Assembly: GCA_026874595.1 (NCBI GenBank)
Contig: CM049309.1
Span: 51,062,079-51,126,078 of the forward strand
Direction: 5' to 3'
Origin: Sipunculus nudus
Taxonomy: Eukaryota > Annelida > Sipuncula > Golfingiida > Sipunculidae
Length of the DNA: 64,000 nt
Positions 1 through 9,887 of the stretch are shown here, one piece after another. The first letter of the stretch is position 1. Every line of letters starts with the position of its first letter. Position numbers and translations under genes: made by a program. The notes beneath the pieces are model-generated. The model was not told where the DNA came from. It saw only the letters and a program-made list of their open reading frames with translations, and ran no database searches.

Positions 1-503
1 AAACTCATACTATTCTCAAGGAAGAGAACAACATCACCAAATTAACAAAGACAGCTTTTACAAAGATCAATGTATACATGTACAAAATTCGGTCGGAGGT
101 GACACAGGATGTGCGCCCTGGAAGCTTAATGGGAGGCTGTCCCCACAGCCGTGCATCACTTACAAACGAGTGCGACTATGGCGTTTCCTCTGTGTCATGA
201 CCAAATAATGCAATTGATTTACGAAGCCTGATAGACACCATGATAATCCCCCCCCCCCACTGCCACGTATGTTTGAATGCATAAATGGTCCACGGTGGTT
301 CATCACGTTTTGGCCGCAAGAACTTTACAGGAACTTTTGAGTTGATCTATAAGTACAATATACTTCAGGATACCTGCAGTTTTATTGATCATTTAAAAAA
401 GTACACGCTAAGATTAAGTGATTCTCGTCCGTGAATATAAAGGCTCAGCATTTACATTTTCAATTAATCCTGATTCTGTACTTAATAGAGACTAACTTCA
501 ATT
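1..503. other. No gene recognised; poly-C run
   Basis: Unique-looking AT-rich sequence with no recognisable coding or RNA signal. The only distinct element is an 11-base C run at 248-258, one of many poly-C/poly-G tracts in the window. Confidence 0.6.
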
Positions 504-610
504 TTCTCTCTCTCTCTTTCTCTTTTTTTATCTCTCTCTCTCTCTCTTTCTCTTTATATATATATATATATATATCTCTCTCTCTATATATATAGATATA
601 TATATAATAT

Positions 611-678
<68 letters not shown>

Positions 679-680
679 TA
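504..680. repeat. Compound (CT)n / (TA)n microsatellite
   Basis: CT-rich tracts (about 504-555 and 577-588) pass into alternating TA that runs to about 673 with a few interruptions. Open frames across it encode only Ile-Tyr and Arg-Glu repeats and are artefacts. TA arrays of this length are cruciform-prone and often mis-sized in assemblies. Confidence 0.95.
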
Positions 681-747
681 AAGATAAAGAGTGACGCCTT
701 TTAGACGGCTAACTTGTTTAATAACACACGAGCTTTCAAAGCGCAAT

Positions 748-809
748 GGCTTCTTCGTCAGGTGGTAATTACTATTAAGGACAAGCAATTAATAACTGAC
801 GAAGAAGCC
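748..809. repeat. Perfect 14-bp inverted repeat (hairpin) between two TA arrays
   Basis: GGCTTCTTCGTCAG at 748-761 is exactly reverse-complementary to CTGACGAAGAAGCC at 796-809, with a 34-base loop. Partial pairing continues outside the arms (GCGCAAT on the left, TGTGCG on the right). The hairpin lies between (TA)n arrays that end near 673 and begin at 816. It may be the core of a small foldback element; no transposase is present. Confidence 0.8.
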
Positions 810-813
810 TGTG

Positions 814-815
<2 letters not shown>

Positions 816-879
<64 letters not shown>
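816..879. repeat. (TA)n microsatellite
   Basis: Uninterrupted alternating TA of about 64 bases. It directly follows the right arm of the 14-bp hairpin. Confidence 0.97.
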
Positions 880-880
<1 letters not shown>

Positions 881-882
<2 letters not shown>

Positions 883-2699
883 AGTACAACAGTCACTCTT
901 TCACCTTTCAGCAGAACAAAGAAACAGAGAAGATAATGAACTCTTACGACCTCTCGTATTATTTTAATCATTGCAGCCGCTGGCCATAGCTACATTAATG
1001 AGTAGTTATGCTTAATTTATTTGACTTCCCTTTCCTGGAAGTTCCACGAGACCGGCACCAAGTCTGTTTAAAAATGTCTACGGTCGTTTTTCTTATTTAG
1101 TAGGTTCAACTTATACAAAATGTTCCATTTTCAGCCATAATAAAAGGAACTTGTTGTTTCAGTACACTGTCAGAAAAAAAAAATGTTTTTTTTTAACCAA
1201 ATAATGTTTGGGTAAACATCATCGGTAGTTTTACCCCTCTAACAAATATTACGGAGTCTGCCCGAGCGAAGACAGGCAGAACTATTCAAATCGAAATCGT
1301 AAATGAAAATATCGATGGAAAAACAATAGGTTTCCTTACATTCGACGAATAACAAGTATCATGTAATTTTCCCACATCACGTATCATATGATATGATTTC
1401 TTTATAATCTACCATACTGTTTAATCTCCCTGTACCTGCGTTATATTCCAGGCTGAGAACAAGCTTGCTTCCCGCTGTTTCTATGATTGACTGTTTTGTC
1501 ATTGCGATCCACAGGAAACGTTAATGGTTGCCACGGCGATTAGATATCCTCTGTGGTATGTTCTTTCAATTGTTTTCTTTTCGGTGTTCCTCACTCAGAG
1601 ACTAATATTAAGATCACCGGCTGTGTACAACGATAACGTTGTAGAACAGCCGATCACTGCAGTACAGTTTTCGGCATGACTGCAGTAACAATTCAAAATA
1701 GGTCCGATCGACAAATCAGAACGGCTACTGAGTCTTAAAGATTTTTTATCTTTTTCTTTTATCATCCAGGAAATGCATCTCAGCAAATATAACGCAAAGA
1801 ACATTTTCATTTTAGCTTTTCGAATTTCTTTGCATGTTCGTTATTATCCTTCATGCAATTTCCAGTTTTTTAATGCACACAATGGTAAAGAAAAAAAACA
1901 GTAAGTACACAAAGGCGAATTCATTGAAAATCAACCTTTCTTACAGTTGGCCTGGCAGACTATTTCTGGAAGATTTCATTACATTGAGATGGCAGAGCAT
2001 ATTTTATCCCATATTTTATCTGTTTTTATTATCTCTGTAAATACAGATTTGCATTTCTATGTTTTGGTAGCTGTTCACTATTCTCTGAAATGCTAAAGTA
2101 GATAAAGCTTCATTCTTATATCGAGCAATATGGATATAGAATCTTGCGATTAACAAACATAAATTAAGCTGCCTCTTATCTTGATTCTTATGTTCCCCGT
2201 GTCTAAAATATTTTTGACCGCCAGGCCTCAAAATCAAGCAAGAATATCTGTATATATCTACAAAAAATAAACTTGTGTAACCGTGATTTTTCGTTCTTTT
2301 TGCAATATTAACGGTTCGGTAATTCACTTATTTTCATTTTTTGTAACCATTGATTGTGTGCTACACAATCCTGTAAAAGTGACACATATCGTGCATATAT
2401 ACGGACAATTATATATAAAAGACCAATCCTTTGGTGTTATTTGGAGTTCCGAGTTCCATTTTTGAATGCCGGTTGGTATTTGGCGTTTCATATCAATACA
2501 ATTACTTAAAAAATTCTTACTACAGAAGACTTCAAGTTTCATGTTAGATAAATTAATCATATTTTCATCTCTCATATTATCTGTTCAATGTTGGTTCGAA
2601 TAAGTTTTTTTTCCAAAACGATGGTATGGCTTTGCAAAGTGAAAAAATATTTTAAGACATTAATTTTATTATGGTATTTAGTAGTTTTATCTTCAAGCG
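881..2699. other. No gene recognised
   Basis: AT-rich sequence without a supported coding region. The 20 bases at 1039-1058 match the reverse complement of 31739-31758 exactly, so a dispersed-repeat fragment is probably present. Open frames at 1595-1810 and 2016-2327 show no family resemblance. Confidence 0.5.
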
Positions 2700-3770
2700 T
2701 CATAATATGCGCATCCTCTGTTGAAATATCCTTTAAAAATTATCCCTGCTTTATACCAACTTAATATAGGTAAAGTAGAGATTTACCATTGGCATGTATG
2801 CAGTTCTTATGCCATATGATTTCATATAGAGTATTTCGCACGGAATAATAATCAACTCTTTAATATAACTGGTTAATGTTAGTTAGGTTATCTCGGTAAA
2901 AAGAAGGTTAATGGATTGGCAAGTCCATGTCGCATCTACTCTGAAACAGTTCTGTTGTACATACAGGTGACCATCTGAAATTCGATTCATAGCTGTTTTC
3001 AACACAACATTATTTAAATAGAGGAAGCGTTTAATCTAGGTTAACGTCAATGAAACGTCTTGAAACCTGACGTCTGGAGCATTAAGACCACCATGTTTAA
3101 CATTAGAATTAATACACTTCGTTTATTTTAGGGGGTTCTCCTCCCAAATGAATTGATCTATCAACTGTTGTGGCTTTTTCAAATAGTGTTCAGGTATATG
3201 CAGTACAGGCATAGGATATACCAGCTGGGACATGGCTAAAGTTTTTGCAAATAAAATTCTTCTTTTAAGTGTTAGACATCTTAATTTCCAAATTTTCAAC
3301 TTTGTCATTGAAGTTAACATCTGTTATTAACTTTCATTGTCATCAAATATAATTCCAAGACCTATTAAGGGCCCCGAGCACCATCTCACTGGTAAATTAC
3401 CGTCTTCTTTTCCTACTGAATTTCCTAACAACCTGGCCTCTGTTTTGTCTAAATTAGCTTTCAGGCCTGAACATAAAAAAATTGAAAAAGGGACTTCAAA
3501 AGAAATCTTCCGGATTTCTCATCCTAATGAAAGCATGTCGTATCGTCTGCAAAATGTAAGATTTTTATTTCAGTGTTTCCTATAATTATGCCCTTTACAC
3601 GTTCGTTATTTCTGATATGTTTAGAAAATAATTCAACAACTGATATAAAAAGAAATGGGAAGAGAGGGCAGCCTTGACAGACACTCTATCGGGTTTGAAA
3701 AAGGGAGACCTGTGCCCGTTTTTAATAATAAAATGCCAAATGTCATTATATATGGCATATTAGTTAAAAA
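2700..3770 (-). pseudogene. LINE ORF2 fragment: reverse-transcriptase domain, decayed
   Basis: Conceptual translation on the minus strand shows reverse-transcriptase landmarks in order. QGCPLFPFLF lies near 3640-3680, and FADDT, the catalytic YxDD-type motif with F for Y, lies near 3539-3554. The TLKRRILFAKTLAMSQLVYP stretch and FIWEENPLK lie within 3123-3320. GGLNAPDVRFQDV lies near 3030-3085, and weaker downstream similarity reaches about 2700. This order is typical of L1/Tx1-clade ORF2. Frameshifts and stops interrupt it, so it is not functional. Confidence 0.88.
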
Positions 3771-4089
3771 AAATTGTGCCTAAGAAACGATGTATTCTCA
3801 GTACAGCACTAAACGTTATATATTCAAAAAGCTAAAGATCGTGTAAATCTTCAGTAAGATATTTTTTTATATAATATTAATGACAAATGTGTGTAATTCA
3901 AGATCTATAGAAAGCACATTTGGCTACGGTTATGTTATGTTCGAATGGTAGAGGTAAAGGCAAGGTAGAATACGGAAGTATGCTTTTGCAGAAGCAGAGT
4001 CTCACTTGTTTACAAAGAGAACATATTCGTTTATATAAATTAATACGTATATAGACTTAACAATGCATTCACTAGATGTGAGGGGTCCT

Positions 4090-4925
4090 TGGGACAGGCT
4101 TGAAAGAGAAACAAATATTTAAATGGCTAGGACACAAAACGAAAGACATAATTATCTACAAGAAACGCACACCTGTGTGGATATTGAGAAAACTTGGGAG
4201 AGAGAATTGGGGTCAAAAATCGTGTTGCGTATAGGAATAGGATGAGTAGAGGTGTAGCCAATCTCTTACCACACAATGTTAATGTTCTTATCCACAAAGT
4301 GATGCAGACGTAAACGGACGTTACATATTTCCCCACTGTAATATAGATGAAACAGAAATTATACTGATAAACATCTACGCACCTACCAAAGACAAACCCT
4401 CTGAACAAAATATTTTCTTTACAAATATTTTATTAATATTGGAAACTTATATGGATAAAACAATAATTATCAGTGGTGATTTCAACATTACTCTTAATCC
4501 TAACAAGATAAGTCAGGTGGTAATATTGAACCTGAAATTTAATCACCAATTTCCGAAATGATTATAATAACAGAGATATATGGCGGGATTTAAACTCAAA
4601 CACGCGCACAGGAGTACAGGAGTACAGAAAACCCCTGGGATTTCGAGCAGACTTGATTATTTGATAATCCCTGCTGTCCTGTCAGCATATATGCTGAACT
4701 TTTGTACGGGCTCTCCTAACAACCGTTATATGTACGGATAACAGCTTGATAACATTAAACTTAGAATTAATCGGGTTATCAAAACCGGGTCAAGGTTATT
4801 GGAAAATAAATACGCTTCTTTTAAATGATAAGGACATTATTGGGTTTTCAGAAAATTCATAAAAGAAAACAAAGAAAACAATGCAGAAGATAGAATATGC
4901 TTTGGTGAGTTTAGTATGTTTTAAT
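4090..4925 (+). pseudogene. LINE ORF2 fragment: APE-type endonuclease domain, decayed
   Basis: Plus-strand translation in shifting frames shows apurinic endonuclease landmarks of a LINE. LQETH (Glu of the metal site) is at 4156-4170, SRGVANLLPHNV near 4230-4268, INIYAPTKDK near 4367-4396 and SGDFNITLNPN at 4472-4504. A weak SRLDY-like stretch and a YWKIN motif follow near 4650-4810; these normally precede the RT domain. Stops and frameshifts are frequent. It lies upstream of the RT half in inverted orientation, so it is probably the 5' part of the same insertion. Confidence 0.85.
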
Positions 4926-6059
4926 CAAATTTGTTTCTCGTACTATTTTGTCATGATGTACACGTGTTAAAAGCGTGAATGTAAACATATAAATTTTATT
5001 TTTTAATTAAAAAAGGTCTGTGTCATATAGCCAGATATTTGTGAATATGGTATATTAATATTTACATATGAGATTTATAACAAGTTATTATCACCCAAAA
5101 TAACCGATGCGGCGATGCAGCTGCACAAAACACGTATATATCTATTTGCAGGTCAGGCAATGCATTGCCTTCTCTCCCCAAACATCTAACAAGAGTTAAC
5201 ATATGCAATATAAATAACATGTGCCAATACAAGTGTTATGATCTGAAGAAACACTGTGTGCCTAAGAGTAAAATTTTCTTTGTCTGCAAATAGTAACAGT
5301 GAACCGTTATTTTACGGCATATTTATTCAACAAGAATAGCACGTAAAAATGATGGAGCTGTAACATAAGTTATTTTTGCCAACCACTGTTACAAAAAGTC
5401 TGTTACAACAATGATGGTTGGAAAAAGCGATTCATTTTCAACCACACATGTCATCATCATTATAAAGTCACAGTTATAACAAGGGATTGTAATAGCGTGC
5501 CCTTAGTATATTTAGAATCAGAAAACAATCTTTTTAACTGAGACCTATATATGAATAAATTAAACAAATAAACAGAACATGCTGTCATACTGTCTAATAA
5601 GCCCTTAAACACTGGCAGGTAAAAAGGACAAGTTTACCTGTATTATCAGCTTTGTTTAAAAGGGTTAAACGGGCCGACATGTCAGGTTTTAGGGGTGAAA
5701 TACAAAGTGTCTTTTGTCATCCTCACGTTTAAGGGGAATAAAACGCATAACTATAATATTTCGAGATAATTAAGTCGACAAATTGTGCTCCCGTCAAAAT
5801 ATTTTCAGTAATATCTTAATTATGCAAAAACTAATTATGCGAAATTTCAAATATAACTAGCATAATCCGTTTTCCTCATTGGATTGTCATAAATGATAGC
5901 CAATCATACGTTGTTGAATGTTTAAATATAAACATATTTTTTTTATAATTGTGTTGAAAGTGAGCACAATTATACTCGTGCTTAAGAAATATGTTGTCCA
6001 TATAAACTGTGTTTGGAGTTAAGAAATAATGATGTTCTAGGAGAGACCTCTTGTCATAC
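4926..6059. other. No gene recognised
   Basis: AT-rich sequence with no coding family, RNA gene or clear tandem repeat visible. Confidence 0.5.
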
Positions 6060-6166
6060 CTGTCAGAATGCGGTGGGGTATGGATGGTATTGATTTCAGC
6101 AGCTGTCCTGTTACTGGGGAGAGGGTACCTTTGTCGGAGAAATGTCCGTAGCACAAGACCTATTGC
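6060..6166 (-). CDS. Candidate exon, unknown protein (low confidence)
   Basis: A 107-nt minus-strand segment is preceded by a plausible acceptor (GATTTTACAG, AG at 6168-6167) and followed by a donor-like GTATGA. Only one frame is open. It reads AIGLVLRTFLRQ... and has no family I recognise. It joins in frame with the 43-nt segment at 6235-6277 across a 68-nt intron that starts GTAAGT. Short open segments between splice-like sites are common by chance, so this is a candidate only. Confidence 0.25.
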
Positions 6167-6234
6167 CTGTAAAATCAGCCAACTAACAAGTTTTGTTGTA
6201 TAAAGGTGGTAAACAAACAACAGTATACACTTAC

Positions 6235-6277
6235 GGGAACATCACCAACATGTGTACATATAAATAAGAAACCTATG
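6235..6277 (-). CDS. Candidate 43-nt exon, unknown protein (low confidence)
   Basis: On the minus strand a pyrimidine-containing acceptor (CAATCATTTTCAG) precedes a 43-nt open segment coding IGFLFICTHVGDVP, followed by a GTAAGTGT donor. The frame leaves phase 0 at its end, matching phase 0 at the start of 6060-6166. No homologous family recognised. Confidence 0.22.
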
Positions 6278-6987
6278 CTGAAAATGATTGACGGTATCAC
6301 CGGAATTGACAGTTGGATAATAAAGATCCATTTAATTAACTTAACAGTTGGTAGGAAAGAGCTAGTGGGTTTTGTCACTTTAACTCTCATTAGGGTACGG
6401 CTAACACAGTGGTTAACATCAAAGCATTATCTTTTAAAGTGTTAGGTATAATTAACTTATTTTATGTTGATGCTTTTATTTTCTTAAAACCTTCCCCAAG
6501 AGATTTGTTACCGCCAATATACTTCCGTTTTCACGCAATTTGGAAACAAGAAAAATTTGGTGACAGTTTTCTATTTAAAAGACTAGGATCTCTGAATAAC
6601 CTCCACCGCTGTGTCAATGAGGTCAAATCTAATGGCAAAATATCTGCCCATAAAGTAACATGGCCAATTTCCCATCCAGTGAAAAACTACATATTAGTAC
6701 ATTGACAAAACGCATGCGTGTCATATATATTTTAACCAAAAGGCAAAAGTATTAATTTTCGTCCACTCAAAACACTGGGAACGTAAACATGTTCTGATGG
6801 ACTCATTAGTGTCCCATACACCAGTTTCTTCCCCATGAATTATACCACATACGTTGTGTAAGGAACCTATATAGTATTTTTTCCTTTGGAAAGCTGGTAT
6901 AGCTTATAAACAGATTACTTTATCAAACAGGTCTTTAAAACAACATGAACAGTTTTAACTTGTGTGCGTACAGGTAAAATTAAACTA
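6278..6987. other. No gene supported; candidate intron
   Basis: If the minus-strand candidate exons are real, this is intronic. The exon at 7198-7318 ends in phase 1 but 6235-6277 needs two preceding bases, so an exon would have to be missing here. The plus-strand open frame at 6409-6705 (98 codons) has no recognised family. Confidence 0.4.
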
Positions 6988-7000
6988 ATATATATATTAG

Positions 7001-7056
<56 letters not shown>
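6988..7056. repeat. (TA)n microsatellite
   Basis: Alternating TA, with one TTAGTTA interruption near its start, then uninterrupted from about 7001 to 7056. Confidence 0.95.
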
Positions 7057-7058
<2 letters not shown>

Positions 7059-7197
7059 ACGTATCTATTACAGGTTCCTATTCTGTCAACTAGGTTCTCT
7101 TTCGCTACTCTATTTCGCCTAATAGATAACTAAATTTCAACGAGCTAGGGGTTGATGTAAAAACTATATAACGTTACATGCAATTCACTTTACTTAC

Positions 7198-7318
7198 TCT
7201 GAGTGGCTCCTTGTCCGTGGGCTACAACAGTCTCATATAAAATGCCGACAGTGTCGACTCGCAAACCTGCCTTTCTTATTTGAGGTATATCCATTCTACG
7301 ACGGTCAAACATGGAGTT
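7198..7318 (-). CDS. Candidate exon, unknown protein
   Basis: This 121-nt minus-strand segment starts after ATATATTCTTTTAG and ends before a consensus GTAAGT donor (plus-strand ACTTAC at 7192-7197). Only one of three frames is open. It reads NSMFDRRRMDIPQIRKAG and then LRVDTVGILYETVVAHGQ, a balanced, protein-like composition in a locally GC-richer patch. It starts in phase 0 and ends in phase 1. I cannot assign a family. It is the best single candidate for a host coding exon in the window, but one isolated exon is not proof of a gene. Confidence 0.33.
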
Positions 7319-8335
7319 CTAAAAGAATATATATGTAAGAAAATATTTTCTATATGTTCAATATTTATTTTTGACACGTAGTTATAGTTAGTAACTGTAA
7401 CTGTAAATTAACATTACGGCAGGTTCAGGTTTAAAGCGACACTGGAAATCCCTGAATAAACTGGCGCTACTAAACTTGCGTTAATGTAGCCTTAATTAAC
7501 TTGGCCGAATCGCCAAGGGGGTTTCCAGGTGTAACGAAATACCTGTTTAATCACCAACTCAAAGCGTTAGTGTACTAAATGACCCCTTTAGATTGTTCCT
7601 CATTATAGCAAAACTCTTCCGTACTCTTCCGAAGAGGCGTTTTTTGCGTGTTGTTCACACCTGCTTTATTGTGCTGAATCGGTCGGCAGGGTTTAACACC
7701 ATGAAAGGATGTCCCCTAGAAATAACGCACAAATTTGATACGCAGTTGAAGTATGAGTGAGATCTGGCTGCTCTTCTCTCATACCTTTCTGCGTAAAATG
7801 CTATCAGCCACGAATATCTCTGGGTTTTTATCGGGTGAATTCACACAAGTAATCGCACGACAATAACTGGCTGAGGTTTTTTTCTACACATCAAGCAGGA
7901 TATAATTATAAAGTAAAATAAGTAAATCAGTTATTTAAGCATACATGTGTGTACATGTGATCTAGTTCTATATTTTATTTCGCTCAGGCTTAGATATGGT
8001 TGATAATAACAACAAAATTCTTCATGCACAACATTAAGCTATTAATGAAATTTTCAGTTCACAGATCAATATTTATTGTATATAATATATTTCACGATAT
8101 AAGACTATATTATTTACTGTTTTACTTCTCAGTGAAGGCTACATGTGTTTGCGACGTTGGGTATCATTAGCGACACCTTTATCTGTCAGATAAAGTTGCA
8201 TGCCTTTGCGATAATAAGGGTTGGATTGAGGACATCTATGCTCCCCAATTCCTACTTTTTCTGTCTGAAATGATCTAATGAATAATAAATGGTCACGTCA
8301 GAAAACCGTCCGAAAGGAATCAGATGAGGGATGAA

Positions 8336-8337
<2 letters not shown>
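7319..8337. other. No gene recognised
   Basis: AT-rich sequence. A few splice-like motifs occur, for example near 7790 on the minus strand, but no open segment with good sites on both sides was found. Confidence 0.45.

Positions 8338-8367
<30 letters not shown>
8338..8367. repeat. (CT)n microsatellite
   Basis: Uninterrupted CT dinucleotide repeat of about 30 bases. Confidence 0.95.
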
Positions 8368-8369
<2 letters not shown>

Positions 8370-8554
8370 AGGGTTGTCTCAGAATAATTTCACCTCAATA
8401 ATTTTTTATTGTTTCGGGTTTTTTTATCATCACCGACAGACCCTCAAAATTGAACATGCATGTGATAGTGTATATAACATTTATGCATGTGACAGTGGAC
8501 ATAATTTTTATAAAAAGAATAGTGGATTACATAATTATTACATTCAATTACATA

Positions 8555-8925
8555 TCATCTGATTCTTAACAGAGGCATTAATTTACCCCATTTGTCATCA
8601 TATAGGTCTAACATCATTTTCTTCTCCGCCACTTTGCGCTCTAATAATTCCATATTTTCCACATGATAAACAAATGTAACAAAAGACGGAACATCAACAT
8701 CCTTACGATATTTAAACAAAACATATTTATAAATTAATATCAACTTATCAAGGAGACATTTGAGTTCATTTTTCTCACATCCAACATATATTAAACTGTC
8801 CTGTAATTGAGGCATATCAATACCTACTTTCATAACCCAATTCTTTATTTGTCCATAAAATGTGACTGCCCTATGACACTTACAAAATAGATGAGCAACT
8901 CGTACAAAGTCTGATTCACTCATCG
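8555..8925 (-). pseudogene. LINE ORF2 C-terminal fragment
   Basis: An open minus-strand frame of about 120 codons matches the layout of the C-terminal part of L1/Tx1-type ORF2. It has an AHLFCKCHRAVTFYGQIKNW segment (the usual ...HLFx-C-P...FW... block with its Cys/His), then LLDKLILIYKYVLFKYRK, then ENMELLERKVAEKK and DDKWGKL near the end. No RT domain adjoins it, so this is a truncated copy. The 5' boundary is uncertain. Confidence 0.8.
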
Positions 8926-9249
8926 AAGAAATAACATCTCTAAGATCATAAAGAAAGAAAAAGAAAACCTATCTTTGCGAGGTTACTTTGTTCTAGTTGC
9001 TGCTGTCTCACATTGGGAACAAGATCAAGGTAAACTCGCAATGACAGAAATTAAAAAAAAAAATCTCATATCTAGTGTTGTATTCCTGATATTTTGAAGA
9101 TGCTAAAGCCTTTACATTTTCTTAGCAAAACCTGTCTAATGCTGAGTTGAAAGAACTATACTCTTGATTGTATCGATACATAAAAACTGAAACATATTTT
9201 GTAATTGGAAACATCCTCACCAATCAGCGTTTACTTTCCCTTTTGACAG

Positions 9250-9534
9250 TTATTGGAGATAAACGTAAGAAAGGACGACGACCAATCACTTATGCAGCCA
9301 TTCAGGTTTACAATTCCAAAGTGATCTACAGAGGGTATTATCAAATAACCCTCATCACATGAGTGACATTACAGAATCTTTGATGGACATCTTTGTTTAC
9401 CAAAGGTACTATTTGACAAAGATGTCTCTTATGTGAACAAAAATCAAGTGTTTTATGAAGAGTTGATTATCTGTTGTCACAAGAGAGCTGCTTCTTTTTA
9501 TGAAGCGGTTAAGAGATTCAATGAGTCAATGTGA
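9250..9534 (+). CDS. Candidate two-exon 3' coding end, unknown protein (low confidence)
   Basis: The first segment, 9250-9334, follows a strong acceptor (CTTTCCCTTTTGACAG) and reads IGDKRKKGRRPITYAAIQ. The second, 9375-9534, follows CATTACAG and reads FDGHLCLPKVLFDK... to a TGA at 9532-9534. Joining 9334 to 9375 keeps the frame (AGA GG|A ATC). However, the implied intron is only 40 nt, and the two segments could instead be one frameshifted remnant of a retroposed or transposon gene. An AATAAA lies about 350 nt downstream. No family recognised. Confidence 0.25.
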
Positions 9535-9881
9535 CGTTGCAAGCTGTGTCAAAATAGTGAGCTAAATATACACTACATTCTCACACGAATGAGACTATGT
9601 GTCGCCGGTTTAAAAATTGGAGCGGGATGCACAATGCGAAACCACGCTCTCATTTGTCTGATAACAATTGTTTGCCCCGACAAGCCCTGGTGGTGTAACC
9701 CTGAGAAAATTGCTATAAAAAGCAGCGGTTAAAACGATGGTGACTACAGTGTATAACTGAGGAGTGTCCGTACCATGCCTCCCGTCCACCTGCTCTTAAG
9801 AGAAGTTTTACTGGTTACATTTTGGTGAAGAAACTATTAATGTAGCGTAGAAGAGTTTTGGATCTAATTTTTCACATGAAA

Positions 9882-9887
9882 AATAAA
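9882..9887 (+). promoter_or_regulatory. Possible polyadenylation signal AATAAA
   Basis: AATAAA occurs about 350 bases after the candidate stop codon at 9534. It is meaningful only if that candidate gene is real, because AATAAA is frequent in AT-rich DNA. Confidence 0.15.

Larger units (their letters stand above)
2700..4925 (-). mobile_element. LINE copy with inverted 5' part (twin-priming structure)
   Basis: Two halves of an L1/Tx1-type LINE lie head to head. Read on the minus strand, the order is endonuclease segment inverted (4925 to 4090), then reverse-transcriptase/3' segment in sense (about 3770 to 2700). The 5' end of the endonuclease segment faces the 5' end of the RT segment, which is the arrangement left by twin priming during target-primed reverse transcription. 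The protein region between the two halves (the start of RT) is missing, as is common at such junctions. Alternatives are two independent insertions or a later inversion. No clear poly-A tail or target-site duplication was identified by eye. Confidence 0.6.

Noticed and set aside
528..989. Open frames of 60-91 codons on both strands
   Set aside because: They are translations of CT and TA microsatellites.
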